A DNA stretch of 44,985 nucleotides from an uncultured Eubacteriales bacterium (GTDB taxonomy: Bacteria > Bacillota > Clostridia > Lachnospirales > CAG-274): assembly GCA_902496345.1 (NCBI GenBank), contig CABVAP010000006.1:1-44985 (forward strand), given 5' to 3'. The position numbers were made by a program, and so were the translations under genes. Within the stretch, counting starts at the first letter, position 1, and each line of letters begins with the position of its first letter. Shown in pieces: positions 30,203 to 39,923 of the stretch. Under the pieces are notes generated by a model, which did not search any database, was not told the origin of the DNA, and saw nothing but the letters and a program-made list of their open reading frames with translations.

Positions 30203-30358
30203 GGGCAATACCACACGATTGATATTTTATGGCTTTGACTTAAATTTTTCATAGATTTGTCAAAACCTCTTATCATAATTCTACTATGATTATGAGCTTT
30301 TTCCTCTCTATGAAAAATTTAAGTTTAAATTCATTTTATTAAGTTGTGGTGTTGCCTT
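30203..30358. mobile_element. MITE-like nested palindromic element
   Basis: The gap between frr and uppS is filled by an imperfect palindrome of about 155 bases. Outer arms GGCAATACCACA (30204-30215) and TGTGGTGTTGCC (30345-30356) pair through 12 bp with one G-U. A perfect 17-bp pair lies inside (30238-30254 with 30308-30324), and a further pair TCATAAT/ATTATGA (30273-30279, 30289-30295) lies at the centre. Ends read TTAGGGCAA and TTGCCTTAA, with possible TA or TTA target duplication. No open frame is inside. A nonautonomous miniature transposable element is the best reading; a structured leader or attenuator for uppS is the alternative. Confidence 0.65.
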
Positions 30359-30412
30359 AAATATTTTTTTACAGCCTCTTATTTCTTAATTTTTGAAAGG
30401 GATTTTTTGATT

Positions 30413-31117
30413 ATGGAAAAAACATTGCCTAAACATATTGCTATTATTATGGACGGTAACGGAAGATGGGCAAAAAAAAGATTTATGCCTAGAAGTTTTG
30501 GCCATAGAGCGGGGGCGCAGGCTCTTAATAAATTACTTAAAGAAGCTGATAAACTTGGTATTCAACATTTGACAGTTTACGCTTTTTCAACTGAAAATTG
30601 GAAACGCTCTGATGATGAGGTTTCTGCTCTTATGAATTTGTTACGTGAGTATATTCAGGATTATATAGACGATAACGAAAAAAGTAACATAAAAATTGAC
30701 GCAATAGGAGATTTATCAAAACTTGATGAAGATTTACAAGATAAAATACACAAACTTGAGGAAATCTCTTCTGTTAAAAAAGGTCTTAATTTACATATCG
30801 CTCTTAATTATGGTGGTAGAGATGAAATTATTAGAGCTATGAAAAATATGTATAATGACATCAAAAATGGAAATATTTCAGAAAGCGAAATTTCTGAGAC
30901 TACTTTTTCCGGTTATCTTGACACTAAAAATATTCCGGACCCTGAACTTGTTATCCGAACAAGTGGAGAGTTACGACTTAGTAACTTTTTACCTTGGCAG
31001 TCAGCTTATTCTGAGTTTTATTTTACAGATAAATTATGGCCTGAATTTGATATTAAGGAACTTAACAAGGCTATTGAGCAGTTTTCTAACAGAGAAAGAC
31101 GCTTTGGCGGAAGATAG
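30413..31117 (+). CDS. uppS: Isoprenyl transferase (undecaprenyl diphosphate synthase)
   Basis: UppS makes the C55 lipid carrier for peptidoglycan and wall polymers from FPP and IPP. The 234-residue cis-prenyltransferase shows IAIIMDGNGRWAKKR with catalytic D14, the STENWKRS segment, and RTSGELRLSNFLPWQSAYSE near the end. ATG 30413 follows GAAAGGGA; an upstream extension of 23 codons runs into the palindromic element and is not favoured. Confidence 0.97.
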   Translation: MEKTLPKHIAIIMDGNGRWAKKRFMPRSFGHRAGAQALNKLLKEADKLGIQHLTVYAFSTENWKRSDDEVSALMNLLREYIQDYIDDNEKSNIKIDAIGDLSKLDEDLQDKIHKLEEISSVKKGLNLHIALNYGGRDEIIRAMKNMYNDIKNGNISESEISETTFSGYLDTKNIPDPELVIRTSGELRLSNFLPWQSAYSEFYFTDKLWPEFDIKELNKAIEQFSNRERRFGGR

Positions 31118-31129
31118 GAGGGATTTCTC

Positions 31130-31945
31130 TTGCTTATAAGAACAATATCAGGAATTATTGCATTACCTATACTTGCTTTATTCCTTATCCTTGGCAGTGA
31201 GTGGCTTAGATATGGAATTTTGTTTTTATCACTTGTTGGAATATTTGAATTTTATAAAGCTACATCTAAAGAGATTAAACCTGTACACATATTAGGGGCT
31301 TTGGCTACTATCGTCTATTTAGTTTGTGTGGGTTTAAGAATTGAATTTGAATATATTGGCATTGCCACTATGATTTTTATTATTTTGGCTTTTATGCTTA
31401 TGGTTTTTATGCACCAGAAAATTAACATCAATGATGTTTGTATTACAATCGTTGGATTTTTCTATGTTACTTTTATGCTTAGTAATATTTATCTTGTACG
31501 TCAAATGGAATTTGGTGAATATTTAGTTTGGCTTATATTTATTTGTGCCTTTTGTAGCGATACAGGTGCTTACTTTACCGGCTCCGCAATTGGAAAACAC
31601 AAACTTACGCCAATTTTAAGCCCTAAAAAAACTTATGAGGGTGCTATCGGTGGTATTGTATTTACGGCAATTGTTTCCGGATTCTTTGGATATTGTATTT
31701 TTGAATTTGGAAATGTTGGCAAAGAAAATATGTTTTTATTATATGCACTTATAGGAGTGGTTGGCTCTATTTTTGCACAGTTAGGAGATTTAGCCGCATC
31801 TAGTATTAAACGATTTGTCGGTATAAAAGATTATGGTAAAATTATGCCCGGTCACGGCGGTGTGCTTGATAGATTTGACAGCGTAATATTTACGGCTCCT
31901 CTTATTTATATTTTTCTTACTCTCGGAAAGGAAGTTTTGTTTTGA
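31130..31945 (+). CDS. cdsA: Phosphatidate cytidylyltransferase
   Basis: CdsA makes CDP-diacylglycerol from phosphatidate and CTP for phospholipid synthesis. The 271-residue protein is polytopic with about seven to eight hydrophobic segments and the C-terminal signature KDYGKIMPGHGGVLDRFDS. The start is TTG 31130 behind TAGGAGGG, 12 bases after uppS. Its stop overlaps the dxr start by four bases. Confidence 0.97.
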   Translation: MLIRTISGIIALPILALFLILGSEWLRYGILFLSLVGIFEFYKATSKEIKPVHILGALATIVYLVCVGLRIEFEYIGIATMIFIILAFMLMVFMHQKININDVCITIVGFFYVTFMLSNIYLVRQMEFGEYLVWLIFICAFCSDTGAYFTGSAIGKHKLTPILSPKKTYEGAIGGIVFTAIVSGFFGYCIFEFGNVGKENMFLLYALIGVVGSIFAQLGDLAASSIKRFVGIKDYGKIMPGHGGVLDRFDSVIFTAPLIYIFLTLGKEVLF

Positions 31946-33078
31946 AAAAAGTTGTTATTTTAGGTTCTACCGGCTCTATAGGAACACAGGCACTTGAGGT
32001 TTGTCGAAATCTTGGTTATAGAGTTCTTGGACTTACTGCAAATACAAGTATTGATTTGCTTGAAAAGCAAATTTTTGAATTTAAGCCGGTTTCTGTTTCA
32101 GTTATGAACGAAGATAAGGCACTTGAACTTAAAAAAAGAATTTCCGGAAAAATTGATACAGAAGTTCTTGCAGGAATTTCTGGAATTAATGATATTGCCT
32201 GTAATGATGATACGGATATAGTGCTTAATTCACTTGTTGGAAATATAGGTCTTGAGCCTACTTTAAAAGCTATCAGAAACGGAAAAGATATTGCTCTTGC
32301 TAACAAAGAAACACTTGTTACAGCCGGTGAACTTGTTATGAAAGAGGCTAGGGAGCATAATGTTAAAATTTATCCTGTTGACAGCGAACACTCTGCTATT
32401 TTTCAATGTCTTCAGGGAAACTCACAAAATAAAATCAGAAAAATTCATCTTACAGCATCTGGTGGACCTTTTAAAGATTACACTTCTTTTGACGGAATTA
32501 CCGTTGAAGCTGCTCTCAAACACCCTAATTGGAGTATGGGGAAGAAGATAACTATTGATTCTGCTACTATGATGAACAAGGGTCTTGAAGTTATCGAAGC
32601 TAAATGGCTCTTTGACGTTGATGTTGAACAGATAAATGTTGTGGTTCACCCACAAAGTATTATTCACTCTATGGTTGAGTTTGAGGATAGTGCTGTTGTT
32701 GCCCAACTTGGTGAACCTGATATGAAAGTCCCTATACAATATGCTTTGACTTATCCTAACAGGATTAAAAATGATTTTCCGAAAATAGATTTCTTTAGCT
32801 GTGGAAATCTTACTTTCCAAAAACCTAATCTTGAACTTTTTAGATGTCTACAGTTGGCTTTTGACGCTATTAAGACCGGTGGAACTTTGCCTACCGTTAT
32901 GAACGGAGCTAACGAAGTTGCAGTTGCTGCTTTTCTTGATAGAAAAATTGGTTTTTCTGATATTCCTAAGCTAATAGAAAAGGCTATGAATGCATATAAT
33001 ATAAAATATAATTATGATTTTGAAGATGTATTTGAAGCTGATTTATGGGCTAGAGAATTTTCTCGAAAAAATATTTAA
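31942..33078 (+). CDS. dxr: 1-deoxy-D-xylulose 5-phosphate reductoisomerase
   Basis: Dxr (IspC) commits DXP to the MEP isoprenoid pathway using NADPH and a divalent metal. The 378-residue protein has the nucleotide loop GSTGSIGTQAL (residues 8-18), ANKETLVTAGELV, PVDSEHSAIFQCLQG with metal-binding acids, and SGGPF. The start is TTG 31942, overlapping the cdsA stop in TTGA, with GGAAAGGAAG upstream. It works in the same pathway as ispG downstream and feeds uppS. Confidence 0.97.
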   Translation: MKKVVILGSTGSIGTQALEVCRNLGYRVLGLTANTSIDLLEKQIFEFKPVSVSVMNEDKALELKKRISGKIDTEVLAGISGINDIACNDDTDIVLNSLVGNIGLEPTLKAIRNGKDIALANKETLVTAGELVMKEAREHNVKIYPVDSEHSAIFQCLQGNSQNKIRKIHLTASGGPFKDYTSFDGITVEAALKHPNWSMGKKITIDSATMMNKGLEVIEAKWLFDVDVEQINVVVHPQSIIHSMVEFEDSAVVAQLGEPDMKVPIQYALTYPNRIKNDFPKIDFFSCGNLTFQKPNLELFRCLQLAFDAIKTGGTLPTVMNGANEVAVAAFLDRKIGFSDIPKLIEKAMNAYNIKYNYDFEDVFEADLWAREFSRKNI

Positions 33079-33082
33079 AAAT

Positions 33083-33159
33083 TTAGAGCGTTGTTTTAAC
33101 TTTTGTGTCGTTAGTGTTTTATATCAAAATGCTACAGATGATGTTTTGACAACGCCTAA
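33083..33159. repeat. Small imperfect palindrome between dxr and rseP
   Basis: TTAGAGCGTTGT (33083-33094) pairs with ACAACGCCTAA (33149-33159) with one bulged base, and flanking AAAATT/AATTTT extends it. The enclosed 54 bases have no gene. Ends of the TTAG...CTAA type recall the larger element after frr, but the two are not obviously the same sequence. A hairpin in the transcript or a remnant of a mobile element are both possible. Confidence 0.55.
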
Positions 33160-33229
33160 TTTTAAATTAAAGATTTTAAAACTTGATTCTAAAAAAAAAC
33201 TAAAAATTATCTAAATGGGGTGAGTTTGC

Positions 33230-34276
33230 TTGTCTATAATTATTACCATTATTATCTTTGGAATAATTGTTATGATTCACGAATGGGGGCATTTTATTGC
33301 AGCAAAAAAAAGTGGTGTTATTGTAGAAGAATTTGCTGTCGGAATGGGTCCTAAAATTTGGGGTAAACAAAAAGGTGAAACTCTTTATTCTATTAGAATT
33401 TTGCCTATTGGCGGTTTTTGTAAAATGTCAGATGAAGACGTTGAAAACTCTGACAAAAAAGGATTTAACAGTATTTCTGTTTGGAAGAGAATGGTTATTA
33501 TTCTTGCCGGCGTTTTTATGAATTTCCTTCTTGCTATTGTTATAAATGCTATAATCGTTATGTTTACCGGTTATGGTGGGAATGAAATATATAACGTTGT
33601 TCCGAATAGTGTCGCAGAGCAAGCAGGTATCCAAAATGGCGATGAGATTGTTGAACTTGATGATTCGTCTGTACATCTTTATGATGATATTAGTTTTAGA
33701 CTTGCTGCCAGAAAGTCCGAAAATTTTAATATTGGTTATATCCACGACGGTCAATATATTGAAAAAAATATTACCCTTAAGGGTAGCGAAAAACTTGGTA
33801 TAGAAATAAAAAGGAAAGCTCCTGTCTTTGGTGAGGGCTATGACGGATATGAAAGAACTGGATTTTTTGAAAGTCTATATGCCGGTGCTTGGAAAAGTGT
33901 CTATATGGTGAAAATTACGTTTTATGGACTTTCTCAACTGTTTACTATGCAGGTTTCATTAGATGATGTTGCAGGTCCTATAGGTCTTACAACCGTTGTT
34001 AATGACGTGTATCAAGAAGCTATACAACACAGCGTATGGGACGTTATTTTACAAATGGCACAAATTGCAGCTTTACTTAGTGCAAACTTAGGTGTTATGA
34101 ATATTCTTCCTATACCGGCTCTTGACGGTGGTAGGTTTGTTTTCCTTGTTATTGAGGCTATTAGACGTAAACCTATTCAGGTCGAAAAAGAGGGTTTTAT
34201 AAATCTTGTTGGTTTTGTTATACTTATGGCATTTGGTATTATAGTCGCTTTTAACGATGTATTTAAGTTGTTATAA
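33230..34276 (+). CDS. rseP: RIP metalloprotease RseP (site-2 protease)
   Basis: This 348-residue polytopic protein is a zinc intramembrane protease that cleaves anti-sigma factors and leftover signal peptides. The zinc-binding HEWGH (H17, E18, H21) lies in the first helix; one PDZ domain follows (about 120-195, NVVPNSVAEQAGIQNGDEI); and NILPIPALDGGR provides the third ligand near the end. The start is TTG 33230 with GGGGTGAG upstream. Its position between dxr and ispG is standard in Firmicutes. Confidence 0.96.
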   Translation: MSIIITIIIFGIIVMIHEWGHFIAAKKSGVIVEEFAVGMGPKIWGKQKGETLYSIRILPIGGFCKMSDEDVENSDKKGFNSISVWKRMVIILAGVFMNFLLAIVINAIIVMFTGYGGNEIYNVVPNSVAEQAGIQNGDEIVELDDSSVHLYDDISFRLAARKSENFNIGYIHDGQYIEKNITLKGSEKLGIEIKRKAPVFGEGYDGYERTGFFESLYAGAWKSVYMVKITFYGLSQLFTMQVSLDDVAGPIGLTTVVNDVYQEAIQHSVWDVILQMAQIAALLSANLGVMNILPIPALDGGRFVFLVIEAIRRKPIQVEKEGFINLVGFVILMAFGIIVAFNDVFKLL

Positions 34277-34318
34277 TGCTTTTTATTTTTAATAGAGTTA
34301 TTTATGAGGTGAAGTTTT

Positions 34319-35374
34319 ATGCTTTTTGAAAGAAAAAAAACTAGAGTTATCAATATAGGTGGCATTAAAATTGGTGGCGATAACCCTATTGCAATTCAAT
34401 CTATGTGTAACACAGACACAAGAGATGCTATAGCCACTATAAACCAGATTAATGAATTAGAAAAAAATGGTTGTGAAATTATAAGGGTTGCTGTCCCTGA
34501 TATGACAGCAGCCCAAGCAATAAAGGATATTAAAAAAAATATAAATATCCCTCTTGTTGCAGATATTCACTTTGATTATAAACTTGCTCTTGAAGCTATC
34601 GAAAACGGTGTTGACAAACTTAGAATAAATCCGGGCAATATTGGTGGTGAGGATAAAGTTAGAGCTGTTGCAGAGGCTTGTAAAAATAAGGGGATTCCTA
34701 TTCGTATCGGTGTAAATTCAGGTTCTTTAGAAAAGGATATTCTCGAAAAATATGGCAGGGTTACTCCGGAGGGACTTGTCGAAAGTGCTTTACGACACGT
34801 TGAAATACTTGAAAGAAATAATTTTTCTGATATTGCTATTTCAATAAAGGCTTCTGATGTCCAATTCACAGCTAAAGCGTACTCTATTTTATCAGAAAAA
34901 GTTGACTATCCTTTACATCTTGGCATTACAGAATCCGGTACTATACATAGTGGAACTATAAAATCTTCTGTTGGTATTGGTCTTATACTTGGTATGGGCA
35001 TAGGTGATACTATAAGGGTTTCTCTTACCGGTTCACCTGTTGAGGAAGTTCGTGTTGCTAAAGGTATTCTTAAAGCTCTCGGTCTTAGAAAATTTGGCGT
35101 TGAGTTCGTTTCTTGCCCAACCTGTGGTAGAACTGAAATTGACCTTATCTCTATTGCTAATGAAGTCGAAAAAAGATGTTCTAATATAGACAAAAACATT
35201 AAAGTCGCTGTTATGGGTTGTGTTGTAAATGGTCCGGGAGAAGCAAGAGAAGCTGACATCGGAATTGCAGGTGGCAAAGGTGTCGGACTTATATTTAAAA
35301 AAGGTGAAATTATTAAAAAAGTAAACGAAAGTGAACTTGTTAATGAATTGATTAACGAAATCAATGCATTATGA
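34319..35374 (+). CDS. ispG: 4-hydroxy-3-methylbut-2-enyl diphosphate synthase (flavodoxin/ferredoxin)
   Basis: IspG reduces MEcPP to HMBPP in the MEP pathway with a 4Fe-4S cluster. The 351-residue protein has GGDNPIAIQSMCNTDTRD at the start and the cluster ligands in FVSCPTCGRTEID and MGCVVNGPGEAREADIG near the C-terminus. ATG 34319 follows GAGGTGAAG. It is 42 bases after rseP and 21 bases before the polC start. Confidence 0.97.
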   Translation: MLFERKKTRVINIGGIKIGGDNPIAIQSMCNTDTRDAIATINQINELEKNGCEIIRVAVPDMTAAQAIKDIKKNINIPLVADIHFDYKLALEAIENGVDKLRINPGNIGGEDKVRAVAEACKNKGIPIRIGVNSGSLEKDILEKYGRVTPEGLVESALRHVEILERNNFSDIAISIKASDVQFTAKAYSILSEKVDYPLHLGITESGTIHSGTIKSSVGIGLILGMGIGDTIRVSLTGSPVEEVRVAKGILKALGLRKFGVEFVSCPTCGRTEIDLISIANEVEKRCSNIDKNIKVAVMGCVVNGPGEAREADIGIAGGKGVGLIFKKGEIIKKVNESELVNELINEINAL

Positions 35375-35395
35375 TAAATTTGGAAGGTGATTTTT

Positions 35396-38300
35396 TTGGA
35401 AAACGCTTGTACTTTAAAATCGTTTGAAGATGTTTTTAGCAAGCTAAAATTATCAGCGAACGTTATAAGTGTTTTGAAAAAAACAAATGTAAATAATGTC
35501 AAAATGTCGAAGCATACAAAGGTTATGGATATTGGTCTTGTATGTGACAACATTTTAAATGAGTCTTGTATCGGTGACTTTAAGGAAGATATAAAGTCTA
35601 ACTTTCCTTTTATTTCAGATGTAAATATAAATATTTTTTATGATGTCGAAAATAGCTTTAAGGAAAAAATTGACGGATATTGGGTTAATATTTTAAATGT
35701 TGTTAAATCTAAAAGCCCTATTTGTTATAATATTTTGAAAAAAGCTAAAGTTGATATTGAAGAAAATACTGTAATTATAAATGTCGATTGCAAAAGTGCG
35801 TTTTTATTTAGGGCAAAAGATATTGACGGAGAAATAAAAAGAGCTTTTAAAAACAGATTTAATATGACTATAAATGTTATATTTAAAAATAACCCAATAA
35901 AAATAAAAACTGCTGATGAAAAGAAAAAAGAACTAGAAGTTTTTAAAAACAAAGCTATTATGGCTAGAATAAATTCGGAAAAAATAGCTGAACAGAGTAA
36001 AGAAAAAGCTAGTAGCAATGCTATAGCTGAAAAAAAATCTGTTGAAATTAAAATACCTTTTGATGGAAATTCAAGAGATTTGAGTTCTGGATATGAAAAC
36101 AGAAGTTCATTTGTTGACAAATCGAAGTTTAGAAGGAAAAAAGTAAAAGTGAAGTTTTCTAAATTTAATGATGATATTACAAAAATAAGAGGTTCTATCG
36201 TTGAAGATAAAATGGTTGCCATATCTGGAAAAATTCTTTCGTTTGAAGAGAGAGAAACAAAAAAAGGTAATATCATAATATCTATAGATATGACGGATTT
36301 AACAGATTCTGTTACAGTTAAATTTTTCCTTAAACCAGAAGAATATACTGATGAAGTAAAAAATATGCTTAAACCAAAGAAATATATTAAGGTTAAGGGC
36401 AAAGCTGAATATGATACTTATACCAAAGAAGTAGACGTTATGGCAAGTAATATATGTGAGGCAAACCCTCCTAAGCCTAAAATGGATAATGCACCTGAAA
36501 AAAGGGTTGAACTTCATTTGCATACTAATATGAGTATGATGGACGGTATAAACCCTGCTAAAGATTATATTGAAAGAGCTTCCGTTTGGGGACATAAGGC
36601 TATTGCTATAACTGACCACGGTGTTGTACAAGCCTATCCGGAGGCTATGGACGCATCTAAAAAATTTGGTGTTAAAGTTTTATATGGTGTCGAAGCATAT
36701 ATCGTTGATGACCTTGGTGCAGTTGTTCAAGCCGGAAAAGGTCAATCACTTGATGATGAATATGTTGTGTTTGACCTTGAAACAACGGGTCTTAACAAAG
36801 AAACCGATAAAATTATTGAAATAGGTGCTGTTAAAGTTAAAAATGGAAAAATAGTTGACAAGTTTTCAGCATTTGTTAATCCTAAAGTTAAACTTAGTGA
36901 AAAGATTATTGAACTTACTAATATAACAGATGATATGCTCGAAAATGAACCGACTGAAGATGTTATTATGCCGAAGTTTTTGGAGTTCTTTGGTGACTCT
37001 GTACTTGTTGCACATAATGCAAACTTTGACGTTGGTTTCGTAAGACAATGGGCAAAGCAAAACGATATTGAAATAACTAATACGGTTATTGATACCGTTG
37101 AACTTTCCAAAGTATTATTTCCAGAGCTATCAAGATATAAACTTGATGTTGTTGCAAAGCACCTTGGTATATCTTTGGAAAATCATCATAGGGCAGTTGA
37201 TGACGCTTATTGTACTGCCGAAATTTTTGTTAAGTGTATTGAATATCTTAGGGAAAAAGATGTGTCTAATGTTGAACAAATTAATATTCTTGCAAGTGAG
37301 AATATTGATGTTAAAAAACTTAAAACATATCACGCTGTTATACTCGTTAAAAACCAAAAGGGTTTACGAAATTTATATGAACTTATATCAAAGGCTCATA
37401 TTGAATATTTTTTCAGACGTCCAAGAATCCCTAAAAGTGAATACCTTAAATTTAAAGAGGGGCTTATTATAGGTACAGCCTGTGAAGCCGGTGAGTTTTA
37501 CAAAGCTGTTTTTGAAAATAAGCCTGATGATGTTATAAAAGGTCTTATTGATTTTTATGATTACCTTGAAATTCAGCCAATTGGAAATAATGACTTTATG
37601 ATTAGGGAAAATAAAGTTAAATCAGAAGAAGAACTTAAAAACGTAAATAAAAGAATCGTTGAACTTGGCGAAAAATACAATAAGCTCGTTGTTGCAACTT
37701 GTGATGCTCATTTCCTTGACCCTGAAGACGAATTTTTTAGAAGAATTATTCAAGCCGGTGAGGGTTTTAAAGATGTTGATAACCAGCCACCTTTATATTA
37801 TCGTACCACCGAAGAAATGCTTAAAGAATTTGACTATCTTGGAGAAGAAAAGGCCTATGAAATAGTTGTTACAAATACTAATCTTATTGCCGATATGATT
37901 GAAGATGTTAAACCTATCCCAGATGAAACTTATGCACCTAAAATTGACGGGGCAGAAGAGCAACTTACTGAAATTACAATGAATAAGGCAAAGTCTATTT
38001 ATGGTGATGAACTTCCGGAAATTGTCGCCAAAAGACTTGATAGAGAATTAAACTCTATTATTTCAAATGGTTTCGCTGTTTTGTATATTATAGCTCAAAA
38101 ACTTGTTTGGGATTCAAATGACCACGGTTATATAGTTGGTTCAAGAGGTTCAGTTGGTTCGTCTTTTGTTGCAACTATGGCCGGTATTACAGAAGTTAAT
38201 CCTCTTGAACCTCATTATATATGCGAAAATTGTAAATACTCTGATTTTGATTCGGAAGAGGTTAGGGCTAACGCAGGAAACTCTGGTTTTGACTTACCTG

Positions 38301-39817
38301 ATAAAAATTGTCCTGTATGTGGAAAGCCACTTAAAAAGAACGGGCAAGCTATACCTTTTGAAACCTTTTTAGGGTTTAATGGTGATAAAGAACCGGATAT
38401 TGACCTTAATTTTTCCGGAGAATATCAGCAACAGGCACACGCATATACGGAGGAACTTTTTGGAACAGGTCACGTTTTTAAAGCCGGTACAATTGGTACA
38501 ACAGCAGAAAAAACAGCTTTTGGATATGTTAAAAAATATGCTGATGAACGAAATTTAACTATGAGTAATGCAGAAGTGAACAGGCTTAAACTTGGCTGTG
38601 TTGGTGTAAAAAGAACAACAGGTCAACACCCCGGTGGACTTATGGTTGTGCCTAGAGATAATAGCATTTATGAATTTTGTCCTATTCAAAGACCTGCTAA
38701 TGACCAAACGTCAACCGTTACAACGACACATTTTGACTATCATTCTATCAGTGGCCGACTTCTTAAACTTGACCTACTGGGACACGACGTTCCGACCATT
38801 TTACGTATGTTCTATGATATAACAGGGGTTGACCCCCTTGAAGTTCCTCTTGATGATAAAGAAACTATGTCGCTATTTACTTCCCCTAAAGCCCTTAATG
38901 TTACGGAGGAAGATATTAACTGTAAAACTGGTACTTTTGGTATCCCTGAATTTGGTACGGCTTTTACAAGGCAAATGCTTATGGATACACAGCCTCATAC
39001 ATTTTCAGAGCTTGTCCGAATTTCCGGTATATCCCACGGTACTGATGTTTGGGTTGGTAACGCTCAAGACCTTATAAAAAGTGGGACGGCAACACTTAAA
39101 GAAGTTATTGCAACACGTGATGACATTATGTTATATCTAATTAGTAAAGGTGTTGAAAATAAAACAGCCTTTACAATTATGGAAAAAGTCCGTAAGGGTA
39201 AAGGTCTTACAGAGGAACACGAGGCTGCTATGAGAGAAGCTAACGTTCCGGATTGGTATATTGATTCTTGTAAAAAAATTAAATATATGTTCCCTAAAGG
39301 ACACGCAGTTGCTTATGTTACTAACTCTTTTAGAATTGCATATTTTAAAGTGCATTATCCTTGTGCCTTTTATGCTGCAACTTTTTCTGTTAAAGCTGAG
39401 GATTTTGATTATGTTGTTATGTGTAATGGTGACGAAGAAGTTAAAAATAGGTTAAATGAACTTTATTCTCTTGGAAATGATATTTCTACTAAAGAAAAAA
39501 GTACTTTGGCTGTTCTTGAACTTGTTCACGAAATGTATCAAAGAGGGTTTAAGTTTGTTCCTATGAACTTATATAAATCAGACGCAATTAAGTTTAAAGT
39601 TACTGATGATGGCTTTATTTTGCCTCCTCTCTGTACAATTCAGGGGCTTGGTGCAAATGCTGCCGAAAATATTGTTAATGAAAGAAAAAACGGTGAATTT
39701 TCAACTATTGAAGAGTTTAGAGAAAGAACAAAAGTAAGTAAAACTGTTATCCAACTTCTTAAAGATAGTGGTATTTTTGAGGGTATACCTGATACAAACC
39801 AGATGTCACTGTTTTAA
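35396..39817 (+). CDS. polC: DNA polymerase III PolC-type alpha subunit
   Basis: PolC is the main replicative polymerase of Gram-positives with built-in 3'-5' proofreading. The 1473-residue protein has an N-terminal domain, an OB fold (about 255-355), a PHP domain starting at ELHLHTNMSMMDG (residue 372), an inserted DEDDh exonuclease (FDLETTG with D460; HNANFD; HHRAVDDAY), the rest of the PHP, then the polymerase core with GSRGSVGSS, a four-cysteine zinc motif (CENC ... CPVC), EPDIDLNFSGEYQ and TTGQHPGGL. TTG 35396 has GGAAGGTGA upstream and is preferred to a GTG at 35387 lying within that site. It ends the cluster at a strong terminator. Confidence 0.98.
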   Translation: MENACTLKSFEDVFSKLKLSANVISVLKKTNVNNVKMSKHTKVMDIGLVCDNILNESCIGDFKEDIKSNFPFISDVNINIFYDVENSFKEKIDGYWVNILNVVKSKSPICYNILKKAKVDIEENTVIINVDCKSAFLFRAKDIDGEIKRAFKNRFNMTINVIFKNNPIKIKTADEKKKELEVFKNKAIMARINSEKIAEQSKEKASSNAIAEKKSVEIKIPFDGNSRDLSSGYENRSSFVDKSKFRRKKVKVKFSKFNDDITKIRGSIVEDKMVAISGKILSFEERETKKGNIIISIDMTDLTDSVTVKFFLKPEEYTDEVKNMLKPKKYIKVKGKAEYDTYTKEVDVMASNICEANPPKPKMDNAPEKRVELHLHTNMSMMDGINPAKDYIERASVWGHKAIAITDHGVVQAYPEAMDASKKFGVKVLYGVEAYIVDDLGAVVQAGKGQSLDDEYVVFDLETTGLNKETDKIIEIGAVKVKNGKIVDKFSAFVNPKVKLSEKIIELTNITDDMLENEPTEDVIMPKFLEFFGDSVLVAHNANFDVGFVRQWAKQNDIEITNTVIDTVELSKVLFPELSRYKLDVVAKHLGISLENHHRAVDDAYCTAEIFVKCIEYLREKDVSNVEQINILASENIDVKKLKTYHAVILVKNQKGLRNLYELISKAHIEYFFRRPRIPKSEYLKFKEGLIIGTACEAGEFYKAVFENKPDDVIKGLIDFYDYLEIQPIGNNDFMIRENKVKSEEELKNVNKRIVELGEKYNKLVVATCDAHFLDPEDEFFRRIIQAGEGFKDVDNQPPLYYRTTEEMLKEFDYLGEEKAYEIVVTNTNLIADMIEDVKPIPDETYAPKIDGAEEQLTEITMNKAKSIYGDELPEIVAKRLDRELNSIISNGFAVLYIIAQKLVWDSNDHGYIVGSRGSVGSSFVATMAGITEVNPLEPHYICENCKYSDFDSEEVRANAGNSGFDLPDKNCPVCGKPLKKNGQAIPFETFLGFNGDKEPDIDLNFSGEYQQQAHAYTEELFGTGHVFKAGTIGTTAEKTAFGYVKKYADERNLTMSNAEVNRLKLGCVGVKRTTGQHPGGLMVVPRDNSIYEFCPIQRPANDQTSTVTTTHFDYHSISGRLLKLDLLGHDVPTILRMFYDITGVDPLEVPLDDKETMSLFTSPKALNVTEEDINCKTGTFGIPEFGTAFTRQMLMDTQPHTFSELVRISGISHGTDVWVGNAQDLIKSGTATLKEVIATRDDIMLYLISKGVENKTAFTIMEKVRKGKGLTEEHEAAMREANVPDWYIDSCKKIKYMFPKGHAVAYVTNSFRIAYFKVHYPCAFYAATFSVKAEDFDYVVMCNGDEEVKNRLNELYSLGNDISTKEKSTLAVLELVHEMYQRGFKFVPMNLYKSDAIKFKVTDDGFILPPLCTIQGLGANAAENIVNERKNGEFSTIEEFRERTKVSKTVIQLLKDSGIFEGIPDTNQMSLF

Positions 39818-39863
39818 ATTAATTATTTATATCAATCTATCATACGAAAATGGTCGTTATTAT

Positions 39864-39910
39864 AAGCTGTTCAACAAATTTGAATTTTTTATTTGTTGGA
39901 TAGCTTTTTT
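39864..39910 (+). terminator. Terminator after polC
   Basis: AAGCTGTTCAACAAAT pairs with ATTTGTTGGATAGCTT with two mismatches around an AT loop, followed by six T residues. It closes the pyrH-polC cluster. Confidence 0.88.
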
Positions 39911-39923
39911 ACTTTTTTGCATA

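Noticed and set aside
30344..30412. Longer N-terminus for UppS starting at TTG 30344
   Set aside because: The extra 23 residues come from the palindromic element and are absent from the family; ATG 30413 gives the normal start.
33014..33214. 66-codon open frame across the dxr end and the dxr-rseP gap
   Set aside because: Begins inside dxr in another frame, has no ribosome site, and its end is the palindrome at 33083-33159.
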